Part shown: positions 15,372-21,180 of the stretch, piece after piece
How positions within the stretch are numbered: the stretch's first letter is position 1
Layout: every line of letters begins with the position of its first letter
Source: CAZTAK01 sp964611585
GTDB lineage: Bacteria; Pseudomonadota; Alphaproteobacteria; SHVP01
Reading direction: 5' to 3'
NCBI GenBank assembly: GCA_964611585.1
Contig: CAZTAK010000048.1
Span: 1-21,180, forward strand
DNA length: 21,180 nt
Position numbers and translations under genes: made by a program
The notes under the pieces: model-generated
Seen by the model: only the letters and a program-made list of their open reading frames with translations
The model's database searches: none
What the model was told of the DNA's origin: nothing

Positions 15372-15405
15372 AAAAGGGATGCGGGGCAATTTCTTGCCCC
15401 GCATC
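15372..15405 (-). terminator. Intra-operon terminator/attenuator hairpin
   Basis: GATGCGGGGCAA (15378-15389) pairs perfectly over 12 bases with TTGCCCCGCATC (15394-15405) around a four-base loop. On the minus strand it is followed by CCTTTTCTT. It lies 18 bases after the binding-protein stop and before the permeases. Such hairpins commonly cause partial termination or protect the upstream mRNA, so that binding protein is made in excess over the membrane parts. Confidence 0.75.
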
Positions 15406-15422
15406 AAGATTCGATCAGGCGA

Positions 15423-16730
15423 CTAACCGGCCTGGAACTTGTTCCACTTGTCGACGAGGTATACCTGCTCGGAGAATTCGCTATTCCACACCGCAACATT
15501 GCCCATGCGGTTCTTGTAGGAGCCGCCGTCGCGGACCGAACCCGCTTTTTCGAGTACGTTTCCGCCCGGGTCCTTGATTGGGCCCGCTGCTGTTTTGCCC
15601 TCGTACCAGAAGCCCCACTCGTCGTCGGTGAGGAAGTTCTTGGTCATGTTCGGCGTCGGCATGTAGTAGCCCTGGCGCGCGAACAGGGCGCCAGCGCGGC
15701 CCGAATACAGCCAATCGAAGAACTCGTAAGCCGCATCCAGCTTGAGCCCGTCGAGATGCTTCGGCACCATGTAGCCGATCGTCCACGACCGATAACCTTC
15801 CTTGAGGTCGGCGTAGATCGCGGGCACACCCTGCGACTTCACCACCGTAACGGCCGGCGACCACATCGACTGGAGGACCACTTCGCCCGAAAGCATCAAG
15901 TTGACCGATTCCATGAACCCGGTCCAGAAGGCGCGGAAGTGGTTCTGCTCCTTCAATTCGAACAGAAAGTCGAAAGTCGTGTCGATTTCCGCGCGGGTCA
16001 TGTCGCCCTTGTTGGCGTAACTCACCTGCCCCGAAGCTTCCAGCGCCATCGCGAGATCCATCATCGCGATTTCGGGGAAGATCTGGAGGGCGACCTTGCC
16101 ACGCCATTCCGGATTGATCAGCTCGGCCCAGGTGTCCAATTTGCGGCCGACGAGGTCGGGCCGGTAGCCCAAGGTGTCCGCATTGTGTTGACTGGGAACC
16201 GCAGTGAGCCACTTGGACGAACCTGCGGGGACAAAGTCCTTGCCGTCGATGGCCGAGGTGTACTCCACCGTCGAGGGATTCTGGCCTTGGCCGAATCTCG
16301 CGTCCGGCCAGATCATGCCGGGGGCCTTGTAAAGATCGATGGCGTCGTCCCAGTGCTTCAGACGCGTCGAGTCGACGGCCTGCATGTTCCCGGTCGGCCA
16401 AATCTTTTTGAAGTCGTTGTAGGTCGGTTCGAAGATGTCGAACGAGCGCGGCTGCGTGATGCCACGGGTCCGGATCGCGTTGAAGTCGAGAACCGTGAAT
16501 TCGAGTTTGAATCCGAGATCTTCTTCCGCCAACGCCTTGTACGGCGGAATATGGGTCACGCCGGATCCGACCGAACGCAAGGTGATATTGCGGATATTCT
16601 GCGCCCAGATAGTCGGAAAGCCTGTCAATGCCCCCGACCCGACGGCGGCACCCGCTGCCGCAGCAGTGCCTTTCAGCATCGACCGGCGGCTGATGCCCTT
16701 CCTGCCGTTTACTTTCGTCTTGTCCCTCAT
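15423..16730 (-). CDS. Periplasmic substrate-binding protein of ABC importer
   Basis: This 435-residue protein is a PotD-like extracellular solute-binding protein. The N-terminus carries a Tat-type signal, SRRSMLKG, followed by an Ala/Gly-rich hydrophobic stretch and a likely cleavage near residue 44 (after WAQ), so it is exported folded to the periplasm. The mature part shows the usual two-lobe family pattern, including SFDIFEPTYNDF, AVPSQHNADTLGYRPDLVG, SWAELINPEW-like TWAELINPEWRGKVAL, LMLSGEVVLQSMWSPAV and a C-terminal FFDWLYSGRAGALFARQGYYMP. It captures the solute and delivers it to the two permeases encoded downstream. The ATG at 16730 follows GGAGCAGGA. Many aromatic residues (W, Y, F) would suit an organic cationic or ring-containing ligand, but this is only suggestive. 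Confidence 0.9.
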   Translation of the reverse strand: MRDKTKVNGRKGISRRSMLKGTAAAAGAAVGSGALTGFPTIWAQNIRNITLRSVGSGVTHIPPYKALAEEDLGFKLEFTVLDFNAIRTRGITQPRSFDIFEPTYNDFKKIWPTGNMQAVDSTRLKHWDDAIDLYKAPGMIWPDARFGQGQNPSTVEYTSAIDGKDFVPAGSSKWLTAVPSQHNADTLGYRPDLVGRKLDTWAELINPEWRGKVALQIFPEIAMMDLAMALEASGQVSYANKGDMTRAEIDTTFDFLFELKEQNHFRAFWTGFMESVNLMLSGEVVLQSMWSPAVTVVKSQGVPAIYADLKEGYRSWTIGYMVPKHLDGLKLDAAYEFFDWLYSGRAGALFARQGYYMPTPNMTKNFLTDDEWGFWYEGKTAAGPIKDPGGNVLEKAGSVRDGGSYKNRMGNVAVWNSEFSEQVYLVDKWNKFQAG

Positions 16731-16824
16731 TTCCTGCTCCTACCCTGTTCTGGTGCCTGGTTATCGTTGTGATCGAACCGGGTCCAGAGAACGCATCCGT
16801 CCGCTATTGACACACGGCTCAATG

Positions 16825-16841
16825 GCCCGGGAATCCCGGGC
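16825..16841. repeat. Small GC hairpin in leader of the binding-protein gene
   Basis: GCCCGGG (16825-16831) pairs with CCCGGGC (16835-16841) around AAT, about 95 bases before the binding-protein start and just downstream of the proposed -10 box. It would sit at the very 5' end of the transcript and could stabilise it or serve as an operator. Confidence 0.4.
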
Positions 16842-16850
16842 TGCGCCCAA

Positions 16851-16880
16851 AACATAGCATGGATTAAGAATTGATACCAA
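16851..16880 (-). promoter_or_regulatory. Possible promoter for the binding protein/permease genes
   Basis: On the minus strand TTGGTA (-35, at 16875-16880) and TATGTT (-10, at 16851-16856) are separated by 18 bases, each matching the sigma70 consensus at four of six positions. It is in the AT-richer stretch between the contig gap and the binding-protein gene, the expected place for a promoter of that operon. Confidence 0.35.
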
Positions 16881-16991
16881 GGATTGCGCTTGCGATCGCC
16901 GCCATCAACATCAACAAAAGTTGAGCCACAAGGACGGACCGGGCGCGCCATGATGGCGCCATGACGGCGAATTCCACCGGACGGCGCCGCC
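16864..16991 (-). CDS. Possible end of a small membrane protein, cut by the gap
   Basis: A minus-strand frame runs out of the contig gap and ends with a TAA at 16864. From an internal ATG at 16961 it would encode 32 residues beginning MAPSWRARSVLVAQLLLMLM and continuing AAIASAILGINS, a basic start followed by one strong hydrophobic helix. It could be a small single-pass protein or the C-terminal anchor of a longer protein whose beginning lies in the gap. No family is recognised. The overlap with the proposed promoter for the binding protein and the lack of a visible binding site keep this a weak call. Confidence 0.22.
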
Positions 16992-17091
16992 NNNNNNNNN
17001 NNNNNNNNNNNNNNNNNNNNNNNNNNNNNNNNNNNNNNNNNNNNNNNNNNNNNNNNNNNNNNNNNNNNNNNNNNNNNNNNNNNNNNNNNNN
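16992..17091. other. Assembly gap of 100 Ns
   Basis: Exactly 100 Ns is a conventional placeholder for a scaffold join of unknown size. The ten bases CGGCGCCGCC occur directly on both sides (16982-16991 and 17092-17101), so the contigs may in fact overlap or be separated by a GC-rich repeat or hairpin that broke the assembly. Any gene between the binding protein and the ATPase could be missing or shortened. Confidence 0.95.
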
Positions 17092-17108
17092 CGGCGCCGC
17101 CCGCCCCG

Positions 17109-17381
17109 ATGACATCCGCGGCTGGCAGGGGATCGAGTGGGGGCATGATAATCCCGGAGGTTATGGCGATTCACGCAAGCACGGGCATGCTGCAACGCAC
17201 CAAGTTCCAGATCGGGCATTGCTATTGCAGCCACGCCGTCCCGGTCCGGTTCGAGGACGAGGACTGGGATGTTTGGCTGTGCGAAGACCGCGATACCGGC
17301 GCCATCAACGCCGTCAATCTCGAACTCGGGTATCGCGGCGGGCTTTTCTTCGGCGCCAGCGGCAGCAAGCTGTTTCTTTAG
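17109..17381 (+). CDS. Small hypothetical protein
   Basis: This open frame of up to 90 residues has coding-like base use (mostly G or C at third positions) and a balanced, non-repetitive composition. The second half reads FQIGHCYCSHAVPVRFEDEDWDVWLCEDRDTGAINAVNLELGYRGG. It holds two cysteines in HCYCSH and a third at WLC, which could bind metal, though this is only a possibility. Candidate starts are at 17109, 17145 (after GGGGG) and 17163; the real start could also lie in the contig gap. I do not recognise the family. After its TAG the same frame stays open for 42 more codons to a TGA at 17508, so a read-through or sequence error is possible. It stands opposite to the surrounding ABC genes, separating the ATPase from its partners. 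Confidence 0.42.
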   Translation: MTSAAGRGSSGGMIIPEVMAIHASTGMLQRTKFQIGHCYCSHAVPVRFEDEDWDVWLCEDRDTGAINAVNLELGYRGGLFFGASGSKLFL

Positions 17382-17512
17382 TTTCTCGACGACCTGACCC
17401 TTGCCTACGGCCCCCCGCAGCGCTGGATAATGATGCGGTTCGAACGCCCGACGGGGCGGCCCGAGTTCGGGCCCGGCGTCTGCGCCGCATCGCCGAAGCG
17501 GGTCCCCTGACG

Positions 17513-17543
17513 AAAAAGGCCCCGCCGTTCGGGGCGGGGCCTT
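17513..17543 (-). terminator. Intrinsic terminator of the ABC ATPase gene
   Basis: AAGGCCCCGCC (17516-17526) pairs perfectly over 11 bases with GGCGGGGCCTT (17533-17543) around a six-base loop. Read on the minus strand it ends in a run of five Ts. It begins about 22 bases after the ATPase stop, so the ATPase is transcribed as its own unit, ending before the small plus-strand ORF. Confidence 0.88.
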
Positions 17544-17565
17544 GGGATGCCTTCTCGTGTCTCGA

Positions 17566-18663
17566 TCAGGTGCTCAGAAGATGCACATCGTGCGCCGCCC
17601 ACCGGGCAATCACCGGATCGCCGAGCTGGACCGGATCGCCGAAGAATTCCTTTTCCTGGATGTTGGCAACCAGAATTTCTTCCTTCGCCCCGTGCGCCAT
17701 CGTGACCTTGACCCAGGTCCCCTGATATTCAATGGCGTGGACCTTGCCGGACAGGCAGTTCGGTTCTTTCGTCTTTTCGTCTTCCTCGCCGCGCACCATA
17801 TGGACCTTGTCGCGGCGGATCGAAAACCCGATCTTGTCGCCGACCGAGATATCGGACCGGCCAAGGTGGTATTCCTCGCCGGTTTCACTGTGGATTTCTG
17901 CGTTGCCGTCGGCAAGATTGGTGACCTCGCCTTGGAACACGTTCCACCCCCCCATGAACGAGGCGACATAGGCGGTGTCGGGCAGATCGAAGATTTCGCG
18001 TGCGGTGCCGAACTGATCGATCCGGCCCTCGTCCATCACCACGATCAGTTCCGCCAGCGCCAACGCTTCGGGCTGAGTGTGGGTGACGTGGATGAAGGTA
18101 ATGCCGATCGCGTGCTGGAGCCGGCGCAGTTCCTCGCGCATTTGCAGGCGCAAGAATTCGTCAAGCGCCGACAGGGGTTCGTCCAGCAACAAGACGGTAG
18201 GGTTGGTAATCAGGGCCCGCGCCAGCGCGACGCGCTGCTGCTGGCCGCCGGAAAGCTGCGCCGGAAACCGGTCGGCGAGTTCCGTCATCTGCACCGTCGT
18301 CAGAATTTCCATGGCGCGTTCGCGGCGCTGGGCCTTGTTGACGCCCTTCATCTTGAGGCTGAAGGAGACGTTGTCGGCGACCGACAGGTGCGGGAACAGG
18401 GCATAACTCTGGAACATCATGGCGGTGCCACGTTCCGACGGCTCCAGCCCCTCGACCGCGCGGCCGCCGATCAGGATATTCCCCTCGGTAGTGGTCTCGT
18501 GGCCCGCGATCATGCGCAAGATCGTTGTCTTGCCGCAGCCCGAGGGCCCGATCAGGCAGCAATAGGTGCCATTCGGGATCGTCAGGCTAATGTTGTCGAC
18601 CGCCAGTGTCGGGCCGAACCGTTTGGTCACCCCGACGATCTGGACTTCGCCACCCTCACTCAT
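17566..18663 (-). CDS. ABC transporter ATP-binding protein, PotA type
   Basis: This 365-residue ATPase energises an importer from the cytoplasmic face. All nucleotide-binding motifs are intact: Walker A GPSGCGKTT (39-47), Q-loop glutamine at 85 in MFQSYALFPHL, signature LSGGQQQR (137-144), Walker B LLLDEPLSALD (D161, E162) and the switch histidine H195 in THTQ. The region from about 290 to 360 is a TOBE-type regulatory domain typical of PotA/FbpC/MalK-like subunits. It matches the binding protein and two permeases at 13371-16730 in class. It is, however, separated from them by a terminator, a small oppositely oriented ORF and the assembly gap. The ATG at 18663 follows GAGGA by about ten bases, within the first of two tandem leader copies. 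Confidence 0.93.
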   Translation of the reverse strand: MSEGGEVQIVGVTKRFGPTLAVDNISLTIPNGTYCCLIGPSGCGKTTILRMIAGHETTTEGNILIGGRAVEGLEPSERGTAMMFQSYALFPHLSVADNVSFSLKMKGVNKAQRRERAMEILTTVQMTELADRFPAQLSGGQQQRVALARALITNPTVLLLDEPLSALDEFLRLQMREELRRLQHAIGITFIHVTHTQPEALALAELIVVMDEGRIDQFGTAREIFDLPDTAYVASFMGGWNVFQGEVTNLADGNAEIHSETGEEYHLGRSDISVGDKIGFSIRRDKVHMVRGEEDEKTKEPNCLSGKVHAIEYQGTWVKVTMAHGAKEEILVANIQEKEFFGDPVQLGDPVIARWAAHDVHLLST

Positions 18664-18710
18664 GTGTCACGCTTCCTCTATAATCCTGTGTCACGCTTCC
18701 TCTATAATCC
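18663..18710 (-). repeat. Perfect 24-base tandem duplication in the ATPase leader
   Basis: Two identical 24-base units, 18663-18686 and 18687-18710, lie head-to-tail immediately upstream of the ABC ATPase. Read on the minus strand, each unit holds GGATTATAGAGGAAGCGTGA, so both the ribosome binding site (GAGGA) and a TATAG -10-like element are doubled. The unit touches the start codon's T. It is probably a recent slippage event. Confidence 0.9.
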
Positions 18711-19066
18711 GAAACGCCGGTCCCGCCGGCCCAAACCGCGCCCGCCCCTGCCAGGCTGCGCCAACAATACGCCGAAAAACCGCCGCACGATGCCCGTCCT
18801 CCCCGATAGGATCCAAACCGTCCCCATTCTGATTATTTTTTTCGGGAGACAGCAACCAACGACACCCTACCGGGCGCAAAGGATTGAGTCCTCGCGGTAC
18901 GCGGGCGGTATTATCGTGGGGGCCCAAGGGGTGTCAAGGTTCTTGCCGGAGCCGCTGACGACGATAACGGCCTGCAAGAGCTCAGGGGCTGGCAATCAGG
19001 CCCGGGGTGCGGTACTTCGCCAACCGGGAGGGAGTTACGCCGGATGCCAGCGACGAAAGGAAAATC
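18711..19066. other. Divergent intergenic region before the HisD-like gene
   Basis: This stretch of about 356 bases holds no convincing gene. A run of seven Ts (18836-18842) has no clear hairpin before it. A possible plus-strand promoter has TTGAGT (18884-18889) and TATTAT (18909-18914), but the 19-base spacing is long. GGCCTG/CAGGCC arms flank a loop near 18970-19005 and might form a leader hairpin. The last part carries the AAAGGA ribosome binding site of the HisD-like gene. Confidence 0.5.
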
Positions 19067-20347
19067 ATGATCGAAGAATTGAAGGCAGGCATCACCGAGG
19101 AAGCCCGGGAGGAAGCCGACTTAAAGGTCCGCCGAACGGTCGAGGAGATACTGGCCGATATCAAGGCGCGTGGCGACGAAGCCGTTCGAGACCTTTCGGT
19201 CCGATTCGACAACTGGACGCCCGGCAGTTTCCGGCTATCGGCGGAGGAGATTGACGCGGCCGTATCCTCGGTATCAGCGCAAACCCTCGATGACATCCGG
19301 TTCGCCCAGACCCAGATCCGCAATTTCGCGCAGGCGCAGAAGGACGCGCTCAGGGATATCGAGGTCGAAACGCTTCCCGGGGTGGTGCTGGGGCACAGGA
19401 ACATCCCGGTCGCTTCGGTCGGCTGCTATGTGCCCGGCGGGCGCTATCCCATGGTGGCCTCGGCCCACATGAGCGTGGTGACGGCCAGAGTCGCGGGGGT
19501 CGGCCGGATCGTCGCCTGCACGCCCCCGATCGACGGCGAGATTCCGGCGGCGACGGTGGCGGCGATGCACTTTGCGGGTGCCGACGAGATCAACATTCTG
19601 GGCGGCGTTCAGGCAGTGGCGGCGATGGCGCTCGGTACCGATACCATCGCCCCGGTCGATATGCTGGTCGGCCCCGGCAACGCCTATGTCGCCGAAGCCA
19701 AGCGGCAACTGTTCGGGCTGGTCGGCATCGACCTGCTGGCGGGCCCGACCGAAACCTTGATCGTTGCCGACGAAACGGCAGATGCGGAAATGGTCGCGAC
19801 CGATCTGCTCGGCCAGGCCGAGCATGGCCCGAATTCGCCCTCGGTTCTGCTCAGCATGTCGCGGGAACTCGCCGAGGCCGTTCCGGCGGAGATCGAGCGT
19901 CAACTGGAAACACTGCCGACCGCCGACGTGGCCGCTGTCGCGTGGCGCGACTATGGACGGATTCTCGTGGTTGGCACCCTGGAAGAGGCGGTGGCCGCGG
20001 CCGACGAGATCGCCTCCGAGCACGTGCAGATTCTCACCCGCGACCCGCAGTACTTTCTCGACAACATGAAGAATTACGGCTCGCTGTTCCTCGGTGCCGA
20101 AACCAACGTCGCCTACGGCGACAAGGTGATCGGCACCAACCACACGCTGCCGACCAAGCGCGCCGCGCGCTATACCGGCGGGCTGTGGGTCGGCAAGTTC
20201 ATCAAGACCATGACCTATCAGCGCTGCACCGAAGAGGCGAGCGCGATGATCGGCGAATACTGCTCGCGCCTGTGCGAGATCGAAAACTTCGCCGGCCACA
20301 AAGCGCAAGCCGACCTGCGCGTCAGGCGCTACGGCAAGACGGGGTAA
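19067..20347 (+). CDS. HisD-superfamily dehydrogenase, HpsN-like
   Basis: This 426-residue protein has the histidinol dehydrogenase fold, an NAD- and zinc-dependent enzyme that oxidises a primary alcohol through the aldehyde to the acid in two steps. Key residues align with the family: zinc ligands Q250 and H253 (GQAEHGP), D352 (YGDKVIGTNH) and H411 (AGHKAQAD), and the base pair E318/H319 (ASEHVQI). GCYVPGGRYP and LVGPGN are also present. The C-terminus, GTNHTLPTKRAARYTGGLWVGKFIK and then QRCT, resembles sulfopropanediol 3-dehydrogenase (HpsN) more than biosynthetic HisD, and no histidine genes are nearby. The ATG at 19067 follows AAAGGA; a longer frame upstream lacks a site. It is coupled to an SDR gene after six bases, as expected for stepwise oxidation of a diol. 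The substrate is unproven. Confidence 0.83.
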   Translation: MIEELKAGITEEAREEADLKVRRTVEEILADIKARGDEAVRDLSVRFDNWTPGSFRLSAEEIDAAVSSVSAQTLDDIRFAQTQIRNFAQAQKDALRDIEVETLPGVVLGHRNIPVASVGCYVPGGRYPMVASAHMSVVTARVAGVGRIVACTPPIDGEIPAATVAAMHFAGADEINILGGVQAVAAMALGTDTIAPVDMLVGPGNAYVAEAKRQLFGLVGIDLLAGPTETLIVADETADAEMVATDLLGQAEHGPNSPSVLLSMSRELAEAVPAEIERQLETLPTADVAAVAWRDYGRILVVGTLEEAVAAADEIASEHVQILTRDPQYFLDNMKNYGSLFLGAETNVAYGDKVIGTNHTLPTKRAARYTGGLWVGKFIKTMTYQRCTEEASAMIGEYCSRLCEIENFAGHKAQADLRVRRYGKTG

Positions 20348-20353
20348 GCGCCG

Positions 20354-21103
20354 ATGCCCGCGCTTGATGGACGCATTGCACTCGTCACCGGGGCGAGCCG
20401 GGGGATCGGCGCCGGTTGCGCGGCGGCGCTGGCCGAAGCCGGAGCGCGCGTCCTGCTCGTCCATCGCGACTCGTTTGAGTCTTGCGAGGCGGCCGCTGCG
20501 GGCCTCGCCGGTTCGGGGCATCGGGTGATTCAGGCCGACGTGACCGATTCAGGCGCCCTGAAGGCCGCCGCCGAAGACATCGCCGCAAACGAAGGGCGGC
20601 TTGATTTGCTGGTCAACAACGCCGGGTTCTCGAAGGTGGTGCCGCCCGAAGACCTCGACGGCCTCGACGACGCCACCTTCGACCGGGTCATGCAGACCAA
20701 TGTGCGCGGGCCGTTCGCCTGCGTGCGCGCCTTCCGGCCGATGCTTGCCCTCGGCACCGATCCGGCGATCGTCAATATTTCGTCGGTGGCGGCGCAACTG
20801 GCGGCCGGCAGCAACATCGCCTACTGCGCCTCCAAGGCGGCGCTCGACACCATGACGCGCGCGCTCGCCCGCGCGTTAGCGCCCGGTATTCGCGTATTCA
20901 GCGTGGCACCGGGGCTGGTCGATACCGATTTCACGCGCGCCTGGGATCCGGCGGTACGCCAGCGCCAGATCGACCTGGCGCCGATGGGCCGCCTCGCCAC
21001 ACCGGAAGATGTCGGCAAGACGGTGGTCGCCGTCGCCGCCGGGCTCACGTTTTCCACCGGGGAAGTCATCCTCGTCGATGGCGGCAGGACGCTGGCGGTC
21101 TAA
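20354..21103 (+). CDS. Short-chain dehydrogenase/reductase (SDR)
   Basis: This 249-residue classical SDR interconverts an alcohol and a carbonyl with NAD(P). Motifs are TGASRGIG (12-19) for cofactor binding, D62 in the adenine-ring site, NNAG (88-91), the tetrad residues N116, S144, Y157 and K161 in YCASK, and PGLVDTDF after the active site. The C-terminus EVILVDGGRTLAV is typical of FabG-like members. Arginine at position 16 in the glycine loop is compatible with NADP but not decisive. It starts six bases after the HisD-like gene, so the two are one unit. In DHPS catabolism, HpsN is accompanied by SDRs HpsO/HpsP, which makes the pairing suggestive. A general alcohol dehydrogenase is an equally possible call. 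Confidence 0.9.
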   Translation: MPALDGRIALVTGASRGIGAGCAAALAEAGARVLLVHRDSFESCEAAAAGLAGSGHRVIQADVTDSGALKAAAEDIAANEGRLDLLVNNAGFSKVVPPEDLDGLDDATFDRVMQTNVRGPFACVRAFRPMLALGTDPAIVNISSVAAQLAAGSNIAYCASKAALDTMTRALARALAPGIRVFSVAPGLVDTDFTRAWDPAVRQRQIDLAPMGRLATPEDVGKTVVAVAAGLTFSTGEVILVDGGRTLAV

Positions 21104-21149
21104 CGCAAATCCCGAGCCGGTGGACTCGCCGGCGACGACGATTTGCGTT
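21102..21149 (+). terminator. Stem-loop after the SDR gene, weak terminator
   Basis: AACGCAAATC (21102-21111) is the exact complement of GATTTGCGTT (21140-21149). The 28-base loop contains a smaller GCCGG/CCGGC stem (21116-21120 with 21129-21133). It begins inside the SDR stop codon. The base after the stem is only C-T-A, without a T-run, so termination may be partial. The next part, TATGTCAAAGGGATAGAGC, resembles a motif I associate with dispersed repeats between alphaproteobacterial genes. Confidence 0.5.
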
Positions 21150-21180
21150 CTATGTCAAAGGGATAGAGCTTTTCGCGTGA

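Noticed and set aside
13713..16772. Plus-strand long frames across the permeases and the binding protein
   Set aside because: Low-complexity, Arg/Asp/His-rich translations opposite clear transporter genes.
16807..16812. Perfect TTGACA on the plus strand
   Set aside because: No acceptable -10 element at 16-18 bases and it points into the contig gap without a supported gene directly after it.
18836..18842. Seven-T run as a plus-strand terminator
   Set aside because: No stable stem precedes it and no plus-strand gene ends there.
17542..19254. Plus-strand frame of about 570 codons over the ABC ATPase and the HisD-like start
   Set aside because: It is antisense to an ATPase with all motifs intact and crosses the tandem repeat; no own motif or start site.
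19067..20347. Histidine biosynthesis hisD
   Set aside because: Superfamily is right, but the C-terminal pattern and neighbours favour a catabolic HpsN-like paralogue; no other his genes are present.
1..21180. CRISPR array, tRNA, rRNA or insertion sequence
   Set aside because: No regular spaced repeats, cloverleaf pattern, ribosomal RNA segment, transposase or terminal inverted repeats were recognised in the readable sequence.

Overview
The window is high-GC DNA from an alphaproteobacterium, most like a Rhodospirillales-type heterotroph. This is inferred from the codon bias, the gene families, a GTTAAC-type CtrA-like box and the spermidine/putrescine-type ABC transporter. It is a scaffold rather than finished sequence: 100 Ns (16992-17091) mark a contig join. 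No rRNA, tRNA, CRISPR array, insertion sequence or phage gene was found. The content is almost entirely catabolism and uptake of small organic compounds.

Layout. (1) 167-2144, minus strand: a SprA-related HExxH protein followed by a Glu/Leu/Phe/Val-type dehydrogenase, with a CtrA-like box upstream. (2) 2288-5280: an isochorismatase-fold amidohydrolase (minus) divergent from a plus-strand pair, a class III CoA-transferase and an HMG-CoA-lyase-type enzyme. (3) 5338-13173, minus strand: a tight catabolic operon in the order hyuA-type, hyuB-type, isocitrate lyase/PEP-mutase-family lyase, second isochorismatase-fold amidohydrolase, MmgE/PrpD protein, YrdC/Sua5-like protein. A good sigma70-type promoter lies in front of the hyuA-type gene. 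(4) 13371-16730, minus strand: substrate-binding protein and two permeases of a PotABCD-class ABC importer, with a terminator-like hairpin between the binding protein and the permeases. (5) 16731-17565: contig gap, a possible membrane-peptide end, and a small unknown plus-strand ORF. (6) 17566-18663, minus strand: the matching ABC ATPase with its own strong terminator and a duplicated leader. (7) 19067-21103, plus strand: a HisD-superfamily dehydrogenase that looks more like sulfopropanediol dehydrogenase (HpsN) than biosynthetic HisD, closely followed by an SDR oxidoreductase.

How the parts may work together (inference): the importer brings in a small, possibly nitrogen-containing solute. 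The HyuA/HyuB pair would open a ring (hydantoin, imide, lactam) with ATP or perform a related reaction. The isochorismatase-fold enzymes would remove carbamoyl or amide nitrogen. The PrpD-like, ICL-like, CoA-transferase and HMG-CoA-lyase-like enzymes would then break the carbon skeleton into central metabolites. HyuAB plus an N-carbamoylsarcosine-amidase-like enzyme resembles the N-methylhydantoin branch of creatinine breakdown, but the additional lyases fit a larger carbon skeleton. The true substrate cannot be read from sequence. The YrdC-like protein embedded in the operon is the least explained component. The hisD-like/SDR pair may form a separate diol- or alcohol-oxidising module.
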